Shown piece after piece: positions 21,501 to 33,224 of a stretch of DNA of 64,000 bases. Each line of letters begins with the position of its first letter. The first letter of the stretch is position 1. A program made the position numbers and the translations under genes. The DNA lies in assembly GCA_008973525.1 (NCBI GenBank), contig WACJ01000403.1:620001-684000 (forward strand), in the 5' to 3' direction. The notes beneath the pieces were generated by a model. It was not told the origin of the DNA. It searched no databases and saw nothing but the letters and a program-made list of their open reading frames with translations. The DNA is from Stenopsyche tienmushanensis. Its lineage: Eukaryota; Arthropoda; Insecta; Trichoptera; Stenopsychidae.

Positions 21501-22429
21501 TGTACTAATTATTTATATTACTTGTTATTGTTTGGTGTGCATTTTGGGCAAATGGAATCATTAGACCACATTTCTTTGAAAATTATGCTGAAAATACTGT
21601 TACTGTGAATGTTAAGCGATACCAATCAATGTCGACATTTGATTTGATTGACCCTTTCGTTTTCGTCATAGACGTCATGACATTGGATCGCACATAAAAA
21701 TATATAAATTTAATCAGACTTAAAACATTATTTAAGGGAATATTTGCTTGTGTTATACAGCTCATATTGTAAATGATATCAACAATATTCCAGCTAGTTT
21801 TTTTCCCTCTAAAAGTATAGAACATGTATGAAACGTGCCGCCTATGTAAGATACAAGGGCAGACAAATTATGTTGATATATTTTTCGTCATAACTCACAA
21901 AATAAAGTTACTTTCCACTGAGTTTGGATATTGTGAGAGCAAAGTTGCTAGTGGAGATAAACAAGCCTCCCCAATTCAATTCTTTTATATTTCCAGCCTA
22001 TCTGGATTCCAAATCGTATGTAATATGTGAATTTTACGTAAGGTTTTCCCCTCTTCGTTCTTTTTCAGCAAATATATACGATGTTTTGAATAGTATGTAT
22101 GTATTATTAAAACAAATTATTTTTAATCTTATTCAAAATATTCAACGAAAAAAAATGCATAGGTCAAACCGTGCAAATAATAAATTATATCACTTAATTG
22201 ACATCCATTGATAAGAAATTTCTCAATTGCGCGTTATTTATAAGCATCCAAATAAAATATATTACCGTTGTACAAATGAGCATTTCTTAACACTTATCGT
22301 TTGGGAATTTTATTTTAAATGATTTCAAATGCCATATCTCACGCGACGTATGCAAATGTTCGCCATTTGTATGAAAATGAAATTCTTCGCAGTCAATGCG
22401 ATAACATATTCGAGTGTGAGGACGAAAGG
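21501..22429. other. A+T-rich DNA, nothing recognised
   Basis: Short frames occur (for example 21,924-22,211) but none with recognisable domains or convincing splice context. Confidence 0.45.
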
Positions 22430-22692
22430 ACATTCGCGGGACCCGGTGCTCTCCTAGGGCATTTTAAGGGTCTAAAGTACCGTCCTCGGCAATAAATAAA
22501 CCATTATGTCGTTAAAGAGACAGCATTCAGTGGGATGGCGGTGTACCCTAGCGACATCGTCCCACCCACCCACATGTGGGTGGTTATTGTTGTCATCGAT
22601 GCAGAAACATCCACTTTAACGACCCACCAAACGGTGGACGAGGGTGGAGACAATTTTATTATTTCATCTGCAGCGAAATAAAACTGACTCAT
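22430..22692. promoter_or_regulatory. Moderately G+C-rich block with palindromic E-boxes
   Basis: The block holds cacccacatgtgggtg (22,565-22,580), a 16-base perfect palindrome centred on a CACATGTG E-box. A catctgcag site follows near 22,668, and paired ccctagc.gac / gtggacgagggtgg words are present. A 62-codon minus-strand frame (WVGGTMSLGYTAIPLN) spans it but has no recognisable domain. An enhancer or an unrecognised exon are both possible. Confidence 0.3.
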
Positions 22693-23247
22693 AAACCGAA
22701 CGCTCCGTAATGTTGCAGGCTTCTTTTAATCCACTACCGAAAATTACTACCCTTATTTTAAAGGCGCCCTTAATTAACAAAAATCTGCGCTTGAAAACGA
22801 TAATTTTAAATTATTAAATTACAGAAGATGGAGCATGATAAATGCTCTTGACAAATTTATTAAAACGCACAAATTTTATTGGAATTAATCTTCACCCTCT
22901 AATATTTTATGTGATTTGTTTGGAGCTTTATACAGTTTTTATTTAAACCTCCTAAGCAAATTGTTGTTGTTGTGTTACATTGCTGAAGATTTTCTTCTGA
23001 ATTTACCTTCAATATAACTGCCAAAACACCGATAATAAAGCGGTTTTATTTAAATTATGCATTCGTTTTTTATCACATTTAAGATCCACGTAACACATAT
23101 TAGGCTAGCAAATCTGATTTTTTTGAACTTGAACAAATATATTGCGAAATACAATACTGGAGAGTCAGAAACTATTATTAGTAACTTCTACGAATTGGTA
23201 ATGTAGCTAATCAAATTAATATAAAGTAGAGCTGAAAACAACTATAT

Positions 23248-23400
23248 TTACAGGGTGCAGCAGGGAAACTTCCTTATTTTAAATGCGCACCATGAAGCGA
23301 CAATTTTTCTGAGAAGAGTAGTATGAAGCTCATTCGAAAGATCGGAACCTATGGTTTACTTTCATGTAGGTTTATTAAGGATCATTCAGTAGACTATCTT
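23248..23400 (+). mobile_element. Half copy (G3) of the IS630-linked MITE
   Basis: It begins cagggtgcagcagggaaact as G1 does and continues with tccttattttaaatgcgcac, aagcgacaatttt, atgaagctcattcgaaagat and tttattaaggatcat, matching the left half of the MITE at 31.28 kb. The right half is missing or unrecognisable. Confidence 0.75.
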
Positions 23401-23524
23401 TAAATGTCTTTCTGTAACATGGAAAAATATATATATCCTATTTTGTTTGTGTTATGCAATATAACAATAATTTGAATCACCAAGTAATTATGAAAAATAA
23501 GGACTCGCTCGACTCCTGTATGTG

Positions 23525-23645
23525 TCAGATTACTAACTTAATTTTTATGGATTCAAATCTACAGGTATGGCTGGGGATCACATTTTTAAAATACATATTC
23601 ACTTTAAAAAACTGTCAAAATGGTTGGCAATAGACCCTTAAAATC
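23525..23645 (-). repeat. Repeat Z, inverted copy
   Basis: Its reverse complement aligns with 16,130-16,225 (gtctattgccaaccatttt, gaatatgtattttaaaaatg and tgtagatttgaa words). Confidence 0.6.
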
Positions 23646-24074
23646 ATCTTATCTATTGCTATATTAGGGGCTCTTGAATGTTCTCTATTCGAGAATCTGA
23701 AGAGTTGAAAGACTTGAATTCACAGGGAAGGCTCATATTAATACTCCTGTATCATAAATATGAATCTTCAAGCATTAAATGTTTAGGATAGCATGATCTC
23801 CAAAATCTATTTGTGAACACTCACTCAGCGGGAAATCTGAATGAATGTATCGAATGACGCTTTAGCGGTCATTTTGGTAAAATATTTGTATTATTGATAT
23901 AATTAAGCAACTTTCGTTCTAAGGTATTACTCGAAACAATTATGTTGATTTAACTGGATAGGCTTTTTTCTGGAATACGCCTAATTTCAGAATAAATCTT
24001 ACACTCAATGGCAGATTTAGCACTTGGGCCACAAATTCTGATATTTAACTGTCTTTTGGCACTCGATATGCACG

Positions 24075-24648
24075 GTTTCCTATTAAGGGACGTTTCTGCC
24101 TAATTGGTTATTTTTTTTTCTTCGTATATCGGAAAGAACCAATGCTTAAGAACACTATGGGTAAATTTCAAGTCGAAATAAAAGAAATTCTTAAAGTTAT
24201 AGGCCGACGAGGAGAAGCTGCGCTGCGCGAAACTTAGGAGAGAACTACTTTTTCCAAGCTCACGGAAGTGTTCCCACACCTCCTAGATGAGTATTCTTTA
24301 TGAAATTTGGCAGGCCCGTGTATAATAAATGCTTTCATTGTTTGACCTATAATTATTTAAAAATATTTAAACGTTTTTATTTAATGAACAAAAAACTACA
24401 AAAAATGTTGGTAAAAATACACACTTTTTTTCGATCGCTCACTATTTCTTTATTTTCCAATATTTTTTCTTTATTGTAGTCTAAGCTATACAAAATATTA
24501 TACAAAGTAAAAATATGTTTAAATTTTTTGCTTCAAATCATCTGTCCAGAACTTAGGACTTCCATGGTGAAGAACGTCTTTGCTCGCGCACCGACATACG
24601 TGGCTCGTCCCATTCCCACTACCATATTGTGTCAAACTTCAAAAAATG
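24075..24648 (+). repeat. Repeat X, copy 1 of a 0.6-kb element
   Basis: Matches 57,297-56,718 in inverse over nearly its whole length, starting at ttaagggacgtttctgcct. Shared blocks include tatcggaaagaa, gaaactactttttccaagttc-type, gaagtg.tcccacacc, atgaaatttggcag, gtgtataataaa and gaacaaaaaactacaaaaaa. In both copies one frame reads ETTFSKxxEVxPHxLxE, so an old coding segment is possible. I do not recognise the family. Confidence 0.75.
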
Positions 24649-25484
24649 ATCCTCAAATTATAAAGTGCAAAGGGCATTGTACACCGTATCCTTGTAATTC
24701 AAGGATAGGACAGCCTTTTTACAATTTTAAGAGCTCAAAATGATATAGAAAGCAGTATTAATTCATTATCACTCATACGTTGGAATCATTACAAGCTAAA
24801 AGGCTTTATTCGTGTCGAATTGTAAGAAACATAATTGAAGGTTGTGCTTGATTTATTATTACACTATTTAAGGTATATAATGCATCATTTGGATACTTTC
24901 GAATTAGACATAATAATATAGCATTTCGAGTATTTCATTGAAAATTTGTCTTACATAATGAGTACAAGGCCTTTTTACGGTCAATGAATTTTAAGATGAC
25001 GTTATTATGACGTGCTTAAGTTAAATTTTAAATCCTTTTTACATCCATATTTCAAAGTATTTGATGCGCTTATATATTAAAAAATAAGTACGTACGAAAA
25101 TAGATATTCGGCTTGTTGGAGCATTTTCATCGCGGAAAATTTTATTTATGGCATGAAGCAAAAGAATTAGCATTTCATGGATACGTTCAAAACAATTGAA
25201 GCGACTATCATTCCCTGAAATCCCCCAGCGAAAGTTTAGACTTTCGCCCTAGGGATAAGATCTAAGGGATGCTCAATATCATAAATCATACTTTTTACTG
25301 CCGCCAAAACTCGAATTTTCAACATTACATACGCCAGTGAGCACGCCGCGCTTCCAAACAACTATCCGAGGAAAATATATCTTTTCGCCAAATATGAACG
25401 CGTCCATAAATAAGAATATATATAAAATTTCATGATATGGAAATCATTAAATATGTGAATAGAATAAAATATCGTGTGTAGAAA
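24649..25484. other. A+T-rich DNA, nothing recognised
   Basis: No supported feature. A weak local G+C rise at about 25,225-25,260 (cccccagcgaaag, ttcgccctaggg) has no motif I can name. Confidence 0.4.
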
Positions 25485-25727
25485 TCAATCAATCAAGGAT
25501 GAAGATGCGAGGGCGAAAAGGTTACAGTTCAGAGAACATGGCCTGCACTTCCGTTTTCTGGCAAATGCTGACGCATTTCCGTTTCCTTTCTGTTCCAGGA
25601 GAGCTCCCAAGCTTTCACAATACATATTAGTCATATAAGAATACAAATCACTGATCGCTGAGAAGACGCATTGCTTTGATGAAGGGCTTTCCAAACTATA
25701 TTCCGTGGCACACGATAGTAAGTGCAT
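25485..25727 (-). CDS. Unrecognised open frame, possible exon
   Basis: An 80-codon minus-strand frame with balanced composition and five Cys residues in its second half (MYCESLGALLEQKGN, KRKCRPCSLNCN) lies in a local G+C rise. It is unlike the Ile/Asn/Lys-rich noise around it. I recognise no domain and see no clear acceptor. It could equally be an old transposon piece. Confidence 0.22.
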   Translation of the reverse strand: MHLLSCATEYSLESPSSKQCVFSAISDLYSYMTNMYCESLGALLEQKGNGNASAFARKRKCRPCSLNCNLFALASSSLID

Positions 25728-25959
25728 AAGTATGCTTCTTTATAAATATCAAGCGATTTCTAAAAATAAAAATGCATCAGAAGCACGTAATGGTGATGCT
25801 TGTATAATTGAAGAGACATTCATTAAAACATGCAAAGACATTGCGTCATGCTTCTTAAATGAGCAGACTGTTAAAAAACATATAGTTTCATGGCGACATC
25901 AATGATTTTTCCAATAACATAAAGAAATATTGAATTCATCGATTTTTATTGAATGTGTA

Positions 25960-26142
25960 TTGCATCTACAACCGCCATTTATCATCCATACAAATCCACT
26001 TATATGTCAGGATAAATTTGGGTTAATAATTTATACAAACGTACGATGTACGCAAGATACTCTTTTCGTCTCTGTTTCGCTCTTTGTCTTCGTCTATCGC
26101 CGAGCTCATCGTGTAAGAATGCTCTCTCTGGATCACTGGAAC
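25960..26142 (+). repeat. TTAA-element fragment P6
   Basis: The words ccatttatcatccata, gtacgatgtacgcaagatac, cgtctctg and cgtgtaagaatgctct reproduce the middle of P2. Both termini are missing or degraded, so the insertion boundaries cannot be set. Confidence 0.65.
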
Positions 26143-27479
26143 GGTAATCAATCGATAAAATTATGTGGAACTGAATCGGAACGAAAACCGAAATGAAAAC
26201 ATAACGGTTTGAAGCCCTTACTATGCTGTAACCAAACACAAAAAAATCCTAGAACAGACTGAATACCAGTCTAAATAATTATGATAAATTACATTATATA
26301 TCAATAATTTATGCCTTTTTTTAAAATATAATTCGAATAAAATCTCACAATTTATAAAGTCGCCACCTAGGGATAAATTTGGGAAATCCTACCTGCATCT
26401 TTCTATTAAGAGTCTCATACATTTCAAACACGAAGACACCATCGATTAATATAATGTGTATCCTGTTATAAAATATATTTTTGGCGAAAGTTGGAATCGT
26501 ATAAATATTTATTCTATTAGCTTCAGGCCCGACTTTGCAGAATATAAAATGCTTCATGGTGTATTTTCATCCCGAATGAATACATGACTACGTTTAAAGT
26601 GATATCACGTTCACATTGAAATCGCTCAAGTATTCAATTCCAATTTTTAAGCCGCATTGACGTCTTCAAGTTGGGTGCAAAACGACCAGTCATCGTGCAA
26701 CAAAAGGGGTGCTTTGTTTTTAAGGATGAATGTATTTTTCGAAATGAAAATAATAAATATAATTAAGAGATATGATTAATGGTATATCACTCGCGCATAA
26801 TTCACTCTAGACTGAATAAGGGTGAACAATAAAAGTTGCCATAAAACCATCCCTCACTGGATTCTATACGATTCAACCCCGCGATGATCGAGAGGGGTAT
26901 ATTTTGCCATTGAATTTGATTCGAGGCAACTTGAATACCATTGTTATATGATACTAAATACATTTCTCTGAAAATACAAGCAATATTATTTTATATGCTT
27001 ATTTTCAAACAGATCCATTAGCTTGCTCACAATAGTTTTGAAAGTCTTAGAGATGCTTCAATTGGAAATAATTTCACCTATAATCGAAGATTGATTCTCA
27101 ACCGTAGATGACATAAATGTATAAGAAATTTTCTAGATGTCGCAGTACAAAATCAGAGATTATTCGTAGTCTGTTAGAGAATATCTACCATTAGATTTAT
27201 ATTTTTAGGTTTTCGTTTGGGTTGAGTTGAAAAAAATTAAATCAGTTAAGCTAAGGTTTATGGTAATTTTCGGTTAAGTTTCGGTTCAGAGCCCTAGTAC
27301 TTAGAGACGATTTTATCAATAGATACAGTCAATCATCCGATAGCAAAACCCACAACATTTGCCTCTTTCGCCAAAAAGTTGACTTTACTGATGACTTCGC
27401 TATAGATTTTCAACTACTCGTGCCAATATGATCTTAAAAACTTATTTCAAGAAGAAACTTATATAAATAAGTTTTTCCA
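26143..27479. other. A+T-rich DNA, nothing recognised
   Basis: No plausible exon, no repeat partner found. Only short composition-driven frames occur. Confidence 0.45.
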
Positions 27480-27640
27480 AATTTATGCCATCCCGCTCCC
27501 AAAAGAGGAGGGAGTAGCCATAAGATTTGTGTGTCCAACCGGTCCGTTTTTCAGACCGCTGATACTTCGAATAAGCGCCTTGCGATCAGACGCTGTGCCC
27601 GTATCTGTCCACAGAATATGGTCTGCGTCCATTAAAATAT
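27480..27640 (-). mobile_element. R1-type LINE fragment L2 (ORF2 C-terminus)
   Basis: The minus strand reads DADHILWTDTGTASDRKALI, then a SGLKNGPVGHTNLMATPSSF segment. It aligns with the C-terminal tail of L1 (ADYVLWKFSDMASDREAFL) and L3. In this group the segment follows the RNase H-like region and a CxCG zinc-finger motif. It is truncated at both ends. Confidence 0.75.
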
Positions 27641-27658
27641 TCCTGCATGTACACTTAG

Positions 27659-27837
27659 AGATCGGGGAAAACCCAAACCTATGTAGCGAAGCCTTAAAAT
27701 GTCGTGTAAAACGTGAGGAACTGAAACGTACAGTAATCTGGAGCCACTTTCAAGGCATGCAGGCTAAAATGCTTTGTGACCCATGCGATCTTGAAAAATT
27801 TGACTCTGACGTTTTCTTAAAATCAGTATATTTTTGA
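27659..27837 (+). CDS. Unrecognised open frame with terminal-exon features
   Basis: After a tgtacacttag acceptor-like sequence the plus strand is open for 59 codons (EIGENPNLC, KCRVKREELKRTVIWSHFQ, DPCDLEKFDSD). An AATAAA signal immediately overlaps the end (the stop TGA is followed by AATAAA within one base). Composition is protein-like. No domain recognised. It abuts a LINE fragment on the opposite strand, so a repeat origin is possible. Confidence 0.22.
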
Positions 27838-27965
27838 AATAAATAGAGGATGCACATTAATACTTTTATTGTACACATTTGTTTTTAAAATGCTTCAAAC
27901 AAAGATCCATGGGATTCATGCTTGGTTTACACGAAGCCAACGTCAAAATAGGTGTATTTAAAATA

Positions 27966-28328
27966 CAACAGACCCGCGGTAATCCGACAAACGTTTTGCA
28001 AGGTAGTGTCGGATTGTCCATTTTGTCGGACTATAGAGCACTGCCTCTAACTAGGGTTTATGCCTGTTTCTTTCCTGAAGACCTCCACCTTTGGATTTTT
28101 AACTTTCTTGAAAATTTGTTTCTTGCCTGGCTCACAATCAACGGTGGAAACGAACTTTTGACATAAATTGTGAATCCTACGCCGTACTCATTTGCCAATT
28201 TACAAAGAGATTAATTAGATATAGGCGGTCCAGAATGACACTTTTGCATTTTTTACATTTACTGTAAATATGTACTGTACTTGTATTAGATGTCGGATTG
28301 CAGGAGGCGCCGGATTACCGTTGGTATG
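27966..28328 (-). mobile_element. Pogo/Tigger-like MITE T3
   Basis: The left terminus caacagacccgcggtaatcc and the right end, inverse of cataccaacggtaatccggc, are flanked by TA. Internal words near the right end (tgccaatttacaaagagatt, tatgtactgtacttgtatta) match T1 in the same orientation. It lacks the CENP-B-type segment kept in T1 and T2, so it is the most deleted of the three. Confidence 0.82.
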
Positions 28329-29585
28329 TAGACATATTCCATTTGTATGTTCCTTTCAAATATACACGGATATATATTGATTTGCATGCAAACAAATGAT
28401 GCAAGCATGATATAAATAGAGTGTTTTAAATAAGGTCGTATTCATTGGAGGGTTATAATCGGTCGAGAGGGGTAAAATAAGTACTGCGAATAGTGGCCCG
28501 CTAAGTGTATGGGCGAACAAATTAAGAGTTACGATACCCAAAATGTCGACAGGCCAAGCTATCCCTCCTCAGGAGTAGGTCCATAAAGCAGATTGCTTAA
28601 TCCAATAAGCAATAAGTTGATGCAAAGATTTTGTGCAAATTCCACTCCGAAAAGTGATTGCGTTAAAAGGACTTGGATACGGTTTGCTTCGCGAAAAATC
28701 TGATTTAATCATTTTGAGTTTTGAGACCGAAACACAATTTGATAGCAACTTACAGCAGAATTGTTTGTCTATGTTGACCCTATTTATGGCTAAAATCAAG
28801 GATCTTATCAAATCCTCAATATGACCTAAATTTTGCATAACAGAGAGCAGAATAACATTTAATATTTTGGCCGCAATCCAATATGTATGGTTCATAGTTT
28901 AATGACCCAGCATAAATTATTACACATATATGGGACTTTAAAAAGCAAATTGAAGACAATTCATCTTCATCCATCGTACATTTAGCCTTAAGTATCTTGT
29001 CCTGTGATTAATCTTCTATTTCGCGACTACTTAGCATATCAGATCATCTTCGAAAATATCCAGAGCAACATTTTTTATGTGGCTTTAGAAATATTATTAA
29101 ATATTATTGTCAATGTTTAATGACATTCTAGTTGAGATTCGTCTCGAAATGCCTCTTAATTCAGAGATAAGCCCCTGCCAGACAAATGACCTCTACATTT
29201 TGCAACTCACCCTCGATTCAACCCTCAGTCGTCCATAAAATAAATTCAGGCTATTTATTGATATTTCCCTTTCGCTGCGGATGGAAGATGTTTATCTATT
29301 TATTGCACATACGAGACACGTGTGTTTGGAATCGATTTGCAATATTTTCCAATGTCATGTAAACATATAAATTATATGTAATCGGAGCGTTCCACAAATA
29401 ATGTCGCATTAAATACTTGATCATAATTTAAATATTCTTCTTATCATGCGACGAGTGATAATTTCCTTTTAATAAGGGAAGAAGCGATTAAACTTTTGCA
29501 CACATTTCTACTAAATTACAATCAATCAAAGCTACTTTTGTGTCTATGAGGAGTTTACGTTGATAATTGTTAAATAAACATCGTC
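28329..29585. other. A+T-rich DNA with one unrecognised open frame
   Basis: A 108-codon minus-strand frame at 28,895-28,569 (QFCCKLLSNCVSVSKLKMIK, SPFNAITFRSGICTKSL) is longer than most chance frames in this A+T-rich DNA. It has no recognisable domain and no supporting splice signals. Nothing else was seen. Confidence 0.3.
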
Positions 29586-29690
29586 TACTTTTGATACAAA
29601 GTGGCTAGGACTTTGAAACGTAGTATTAAGTACATATAATATTTATTATAAGCAGCTAAAACACAGTTTCTTTCACCTCAATATCATCTT
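29586..29690 (-). repeat. Repeat A, short deleted copy
   Basis: The sequence tcgtctacttttgatacaaa, tggctagg, then aagtacatataatatttat matches the inverse of 21,150-21,300 with an internal deletion of about 60 bases. Confidence 0.6.
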
Positions 29691-29929
29691 CTGTTTCTTC
29701 GCTGCCCCCAAGCGAGTGAGTATCCCCAAGCAATTCATCGACATTATTTTGAGAAAAATTATCAAAGTCTTCTCTACCAAGTTGATTTGCCAAAATTCAC
29801 TCAGTAACACATTCGGGCCAAATTGCTTTCCAACAAAAAATTCAATTGTGTGGAGTTATCTGAGATACCGCACATGAAACTTTACTTATACAGTCCAAAA
29901 TTGAAAATTTTTACCAAACTTCGGGTTAG

Positions 29930-30040
29930 GCATAAAAAAGCTTTGTCCTCTATATAAAAATGAAGGATAGGTTTTATGATTTTTCAAAACCGCATAACTT
30001 TAAAATCGCATAAAAAAAGATCCGCATTACAATTTTTTCA
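29930..30040 (-). repeat. Repeat H (cgcataact-type), copy 1
   Basis: The words aaaaccgcataacttt and aaatcgcataaaaaaag are shared with 48,425-48,600 (same strand). They are shared inverted with 45,385-45,480, 51,690-51,775 and 52,335-52,455. It is a short, A/T-homopolymer-rich interspersed repeat with no coding frame. Confidence 0.6.
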
Positions 30041-31277
30041 ATTATTTTTATCGGAAAATTGATCAAATAACTTACAATTGGCCGCAAGGGACTAAAAATA
30101 TTTATGCTTGAAATATTTAGCAGTATTTTTATATAGAAAAGCGATATCATTCTTACAGCATCTTAGGAAATGTCAAATAGTAAGTGATGGAGATTACATA
30201 TTTTGTTTTGTAATTCAAAGGCGATAAGATAAATGCGACTATCTGCATTGTTATAATGTTTTTGACAAATTCGTTTTTTTTATCACATCCAAATCCTAAA
30301 ATAAAGCAAACTACTTCCCTATATAATCTCCATATCTCTCGAATGTTAAACATAAAAGATATCGTAAGTATGTGTTATCCCCTTTTCGTTTCTTTCCGCT
30401 CTTTTATCTTCATCTTAATATATTGCAGAACACGATGACGTCATTTTCAGAGGGGGATAACTAAGAATGTTCCTCAATAAATCTGGAATATTCATCAAAC
30501 TATCTGCTCGTATATGAATTGCAGATACTCCATGGAATACCAGCTTTTATTCCGTGCATATGTATGGAAAATAACATTGCAGATATGAAAATGCTAAAAT
30601 AAAGCATAAATGCCCAAATGCAAATAAAGAGATATGAATCACAAATTATTAACTTCCGTATTTGATTAATTATTAAATAAACAATGTTATTTTAACTGCA
30701 AATAGGAAAAAAATGGAGGAATAGCAAATTAGGATGAATAGAATATGCTTTAAAACTTAAGATGCCGAAATAAAATTATCTGAATAATTATGCCATCATT
30801 TTGCAAAGTGCAAACGGATAATTTCCTGATTTGACGTTGACAAATTCGCAATGTTTGACTTTAATAAAGTTGAGTCGAAAGCGTTGAAAGTGCTGAAATC
30901 ACACACCCCGTGATCATCAATATCAATCTATCCATTGAGATCGGTTTAGTTACATAAACAGTGTACGCGTTTGGATGCCGTCACTTGTTTCCATTAAGAT
31001 GATTGGTTTTCTGGCGTTGATGATAGGGGTAGCTTTTGGCGATATTCAATGGCTCTCAAACTGTTTTCAAATCCGGCGAAAGCGATATATTTGCGCACAA
31101 TTGTACCATCGATGCAAAACTTGTAAAACATAGAACTGGTTCATATAAGAAGAAGCCATCTCTACTATTATACAACCAGTTAAAATGACTGATATTTAAA
31201 AATACGATTGAATCTCTTTAAATTTATTGATTTAATAGCTCCATACAAAATAAATTCCTCGCTCTAATTAGTAATAT
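30041..31277. other. A+T-rich DNA, nothing recognised
   Basis: No supported feature lies between repeat H and the IS630-linked MITE. Confidence 0.45.
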
Positions 31278-31499
31278 AGGGTGCGACAGGGAAACTTCCT
31301 TATTTGAAATGCACACCCTAAAGCGACAGTCATTTAAAAAAAATGATATGACGCTCATTTGAAAGAACAAAATTTAACGTTTTTTATTATGTAAATTTAT
31401 TAACGATCATGCAATGGATGATGGAGGAGCACGCGTTCGCCTGAGGGGCGTACTTTTGTGTTAGTCATTTTTAAAATAAGGTAATTTCCCTGTCGTACC
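31278..31499. mobile_element. Complete MITE G2 related to IS630-like element G1
   Basis: The 30-base inverted ends are gggtgcgacagggaaacttc and the inverse of tggtacgacagggaaattac, followed by cttatttgaaa / cttattttaaa. The total is about 220 bp and there is no open frame. The ends match G1, whose remnant transposase is coded at 7.9-8.3 kb. This makes it a non-autonomous partner of that group. TA occurs on the left flank; the right flank is ambiguous. Confidence 0.83.
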
Positions 31500-31580
31500 A
31501 TGTACGTACGTACCCATTTGGGAGCATGATTGATACATTTATAAATATAGTAGATAATACATGCTTTACTAACAAATATA

Positions 31581-31866
31581 TTAACCTCTTAAAGAGGTAA
31601 GACACAGTGTTGTGTCCAAATTCCAGTAATTTATCGACTAATGATGATATGTAATGATATAATGAATCGATTTCAAGTATATTGTTTATGTTTATTTGAA
31701 GAAAAGACCGATTATTGTATGCTATCGACAGTGTTTATTTATTTATGTACAAGCTTCGTACACGCTGCGACGGTCCTGATAGATAAGTGGATTTGTACGG
31801 GTGATATACAAATATAGCATCTAAGTTTATGATGATTTTAAATTAGCTCACTACTCAAAGGATTAA
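31581..31866 (-). mobile_element. TTAA-flanked piggyBac-like MITE P5, shortest complete copy
   Basis: TTAA occurs at 31,581-31,584 and 31,863-31,866, giving 286 bp. The ends cctcttaaagaggtaagac and the inverse of cctttgagtagtgagctaat match P2. The tctctgtctc-rich internal part of P2 is absent, which explains the smaller size. Non-coding. Confidence 0.87.
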
Positions 31867-32261
31867 AACAGATTTCCATTCCAAAATCAAGGTATTCTTA
31901 TAAAATTACACATACACACTTATAATTTACTTTTTATAATAGGTATTACAAATAGTGGTAGTCATATTATTATCACTGATATATACCTTGTCTATTTGAC
32001 ACCATTTGTGTAGAAAAATTATCTCTTTGAAGTTGTTTTTGGACATTAGCTACTCGTGATTTCATAATAACTTTTACAAATTATGAAAAATAAAATATTT
32101 TCTGTAAAAAAAAAGTTCAAATTCATACATATATAAGGATGTTGTAATATTTCCCAGTTTAATTCCCGACAGTTCTATTCTATTCTTTATGTTTAATAAA
32201 TATGGACATTTCTCTTTTAATTCACCTGTTATAATGCATTTACAATTTTTTGTGTTGTCAA

Positions 32262-32362
32262 AAAGGCGTAGCAAGTGTTTCGTCGCTAATTTTTGTTGTG
32301 TTCGATGAAGGCGTGCGGTGTCTATCCTACCCCATTACACCCATCCTATTCCTTTTGGCTGA
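32262..32362 (-). mobile_element. Mariner fragment M5 (M2 family)
   Basis: It matches 5,088-5,165 of M2 (agtgtttcgtcgctaatttt, ttgtgttcgatgaaggcgtg, tcctaccccattac, catcctattc). Both copies share the same disruption of the HALIEYNKN coding segment, so they descend from one already defective parent. Confidence 0.75.
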
Positions 32363-33224
32363 TGCAACCCAAATCGGAAAAAAGTAGCATACTATACCAG
32401 ACATGGACTTCTACAAAATAAAAGACGTTTCCATCATTGTGTCTGGATACAGACTGAGCTCAAACATAAAATCTCAACATTACCATCTTTTTATTTTAAA
32501 AAAAGGCAATCTTTTTAATCCTGATTTTATGCAATATGCCAAATTTAATCTTATATTGATGAAAAACAAGCGTTTTTGAGAGATGAGATGTTTTTGTACT
32601 TTGTCGTTTTCGGTAGTTCCCTTTTGTTTCCTCGAACAGTGTCAATCAATGTGCTCCTTTTTTATAGTAATTTAGATGTCATTGTCATTTGTTATGGTTC
32701 ATAGTATACGGTTCGATACATCTGAGCACTATATATTCACTTAGGGGTTGCGATGCTACCCTTGCTAAACAAAGAAGCTCGTTTACTCAGTTTGAACGTC
32801 AAATGTCAGCCAAAATGTATTACAATACCAAATAGATTTGTATCTGGCTTTGGATGGAAATAGTTCATCGTCTTATTTGCTCCCAGTTTGTAACTATACT
32901 GACTATTTTGAATGAATTTAACCTAAACTTCTTAACGAATATATTTATACTCATCTACTAATCATCAAAAGAGAAGTTTGTTTCTTATTGATGTGGATAC
33001 AATTTTTTATAGAACTACCAAAAACTTCTAGTTTTTGTTCTATATTATTTATTCAAGTAAATGGTCGTTGATTAATAAAGAAAATGAAATATTATTTTTT
33101 ATAAATTCCAGGTTTTTTCTGTTAATATAATATGATAAGCATAATTATGCGTTGCGCAACATAAGATGCTAATATTCGCCTTTTTTCTTGAGTGATGAGT
33201 ATTTTAATAGTTGTGTTCCGGCGT
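32363..33224. other. A+T-rich DNA, nothing recognised
   Basis: No plausible exon or repeat partner was found in this interval. Confidence 0.45.

Noticed and set aside
26000..26239. 79-codon minus-strand and 88-codon plus-strand frames as genes
   Set aside because: Both lie largely in a TTAA-element fragment (P6) that is non-coding in its complete copies.
28569..28895. 108-codon minus-strand frame as a gene
   Set aside because: Length is only slightly beyond chance for this region; no domain, start context or splice signals support it. It is mentioned within the spacer entry.
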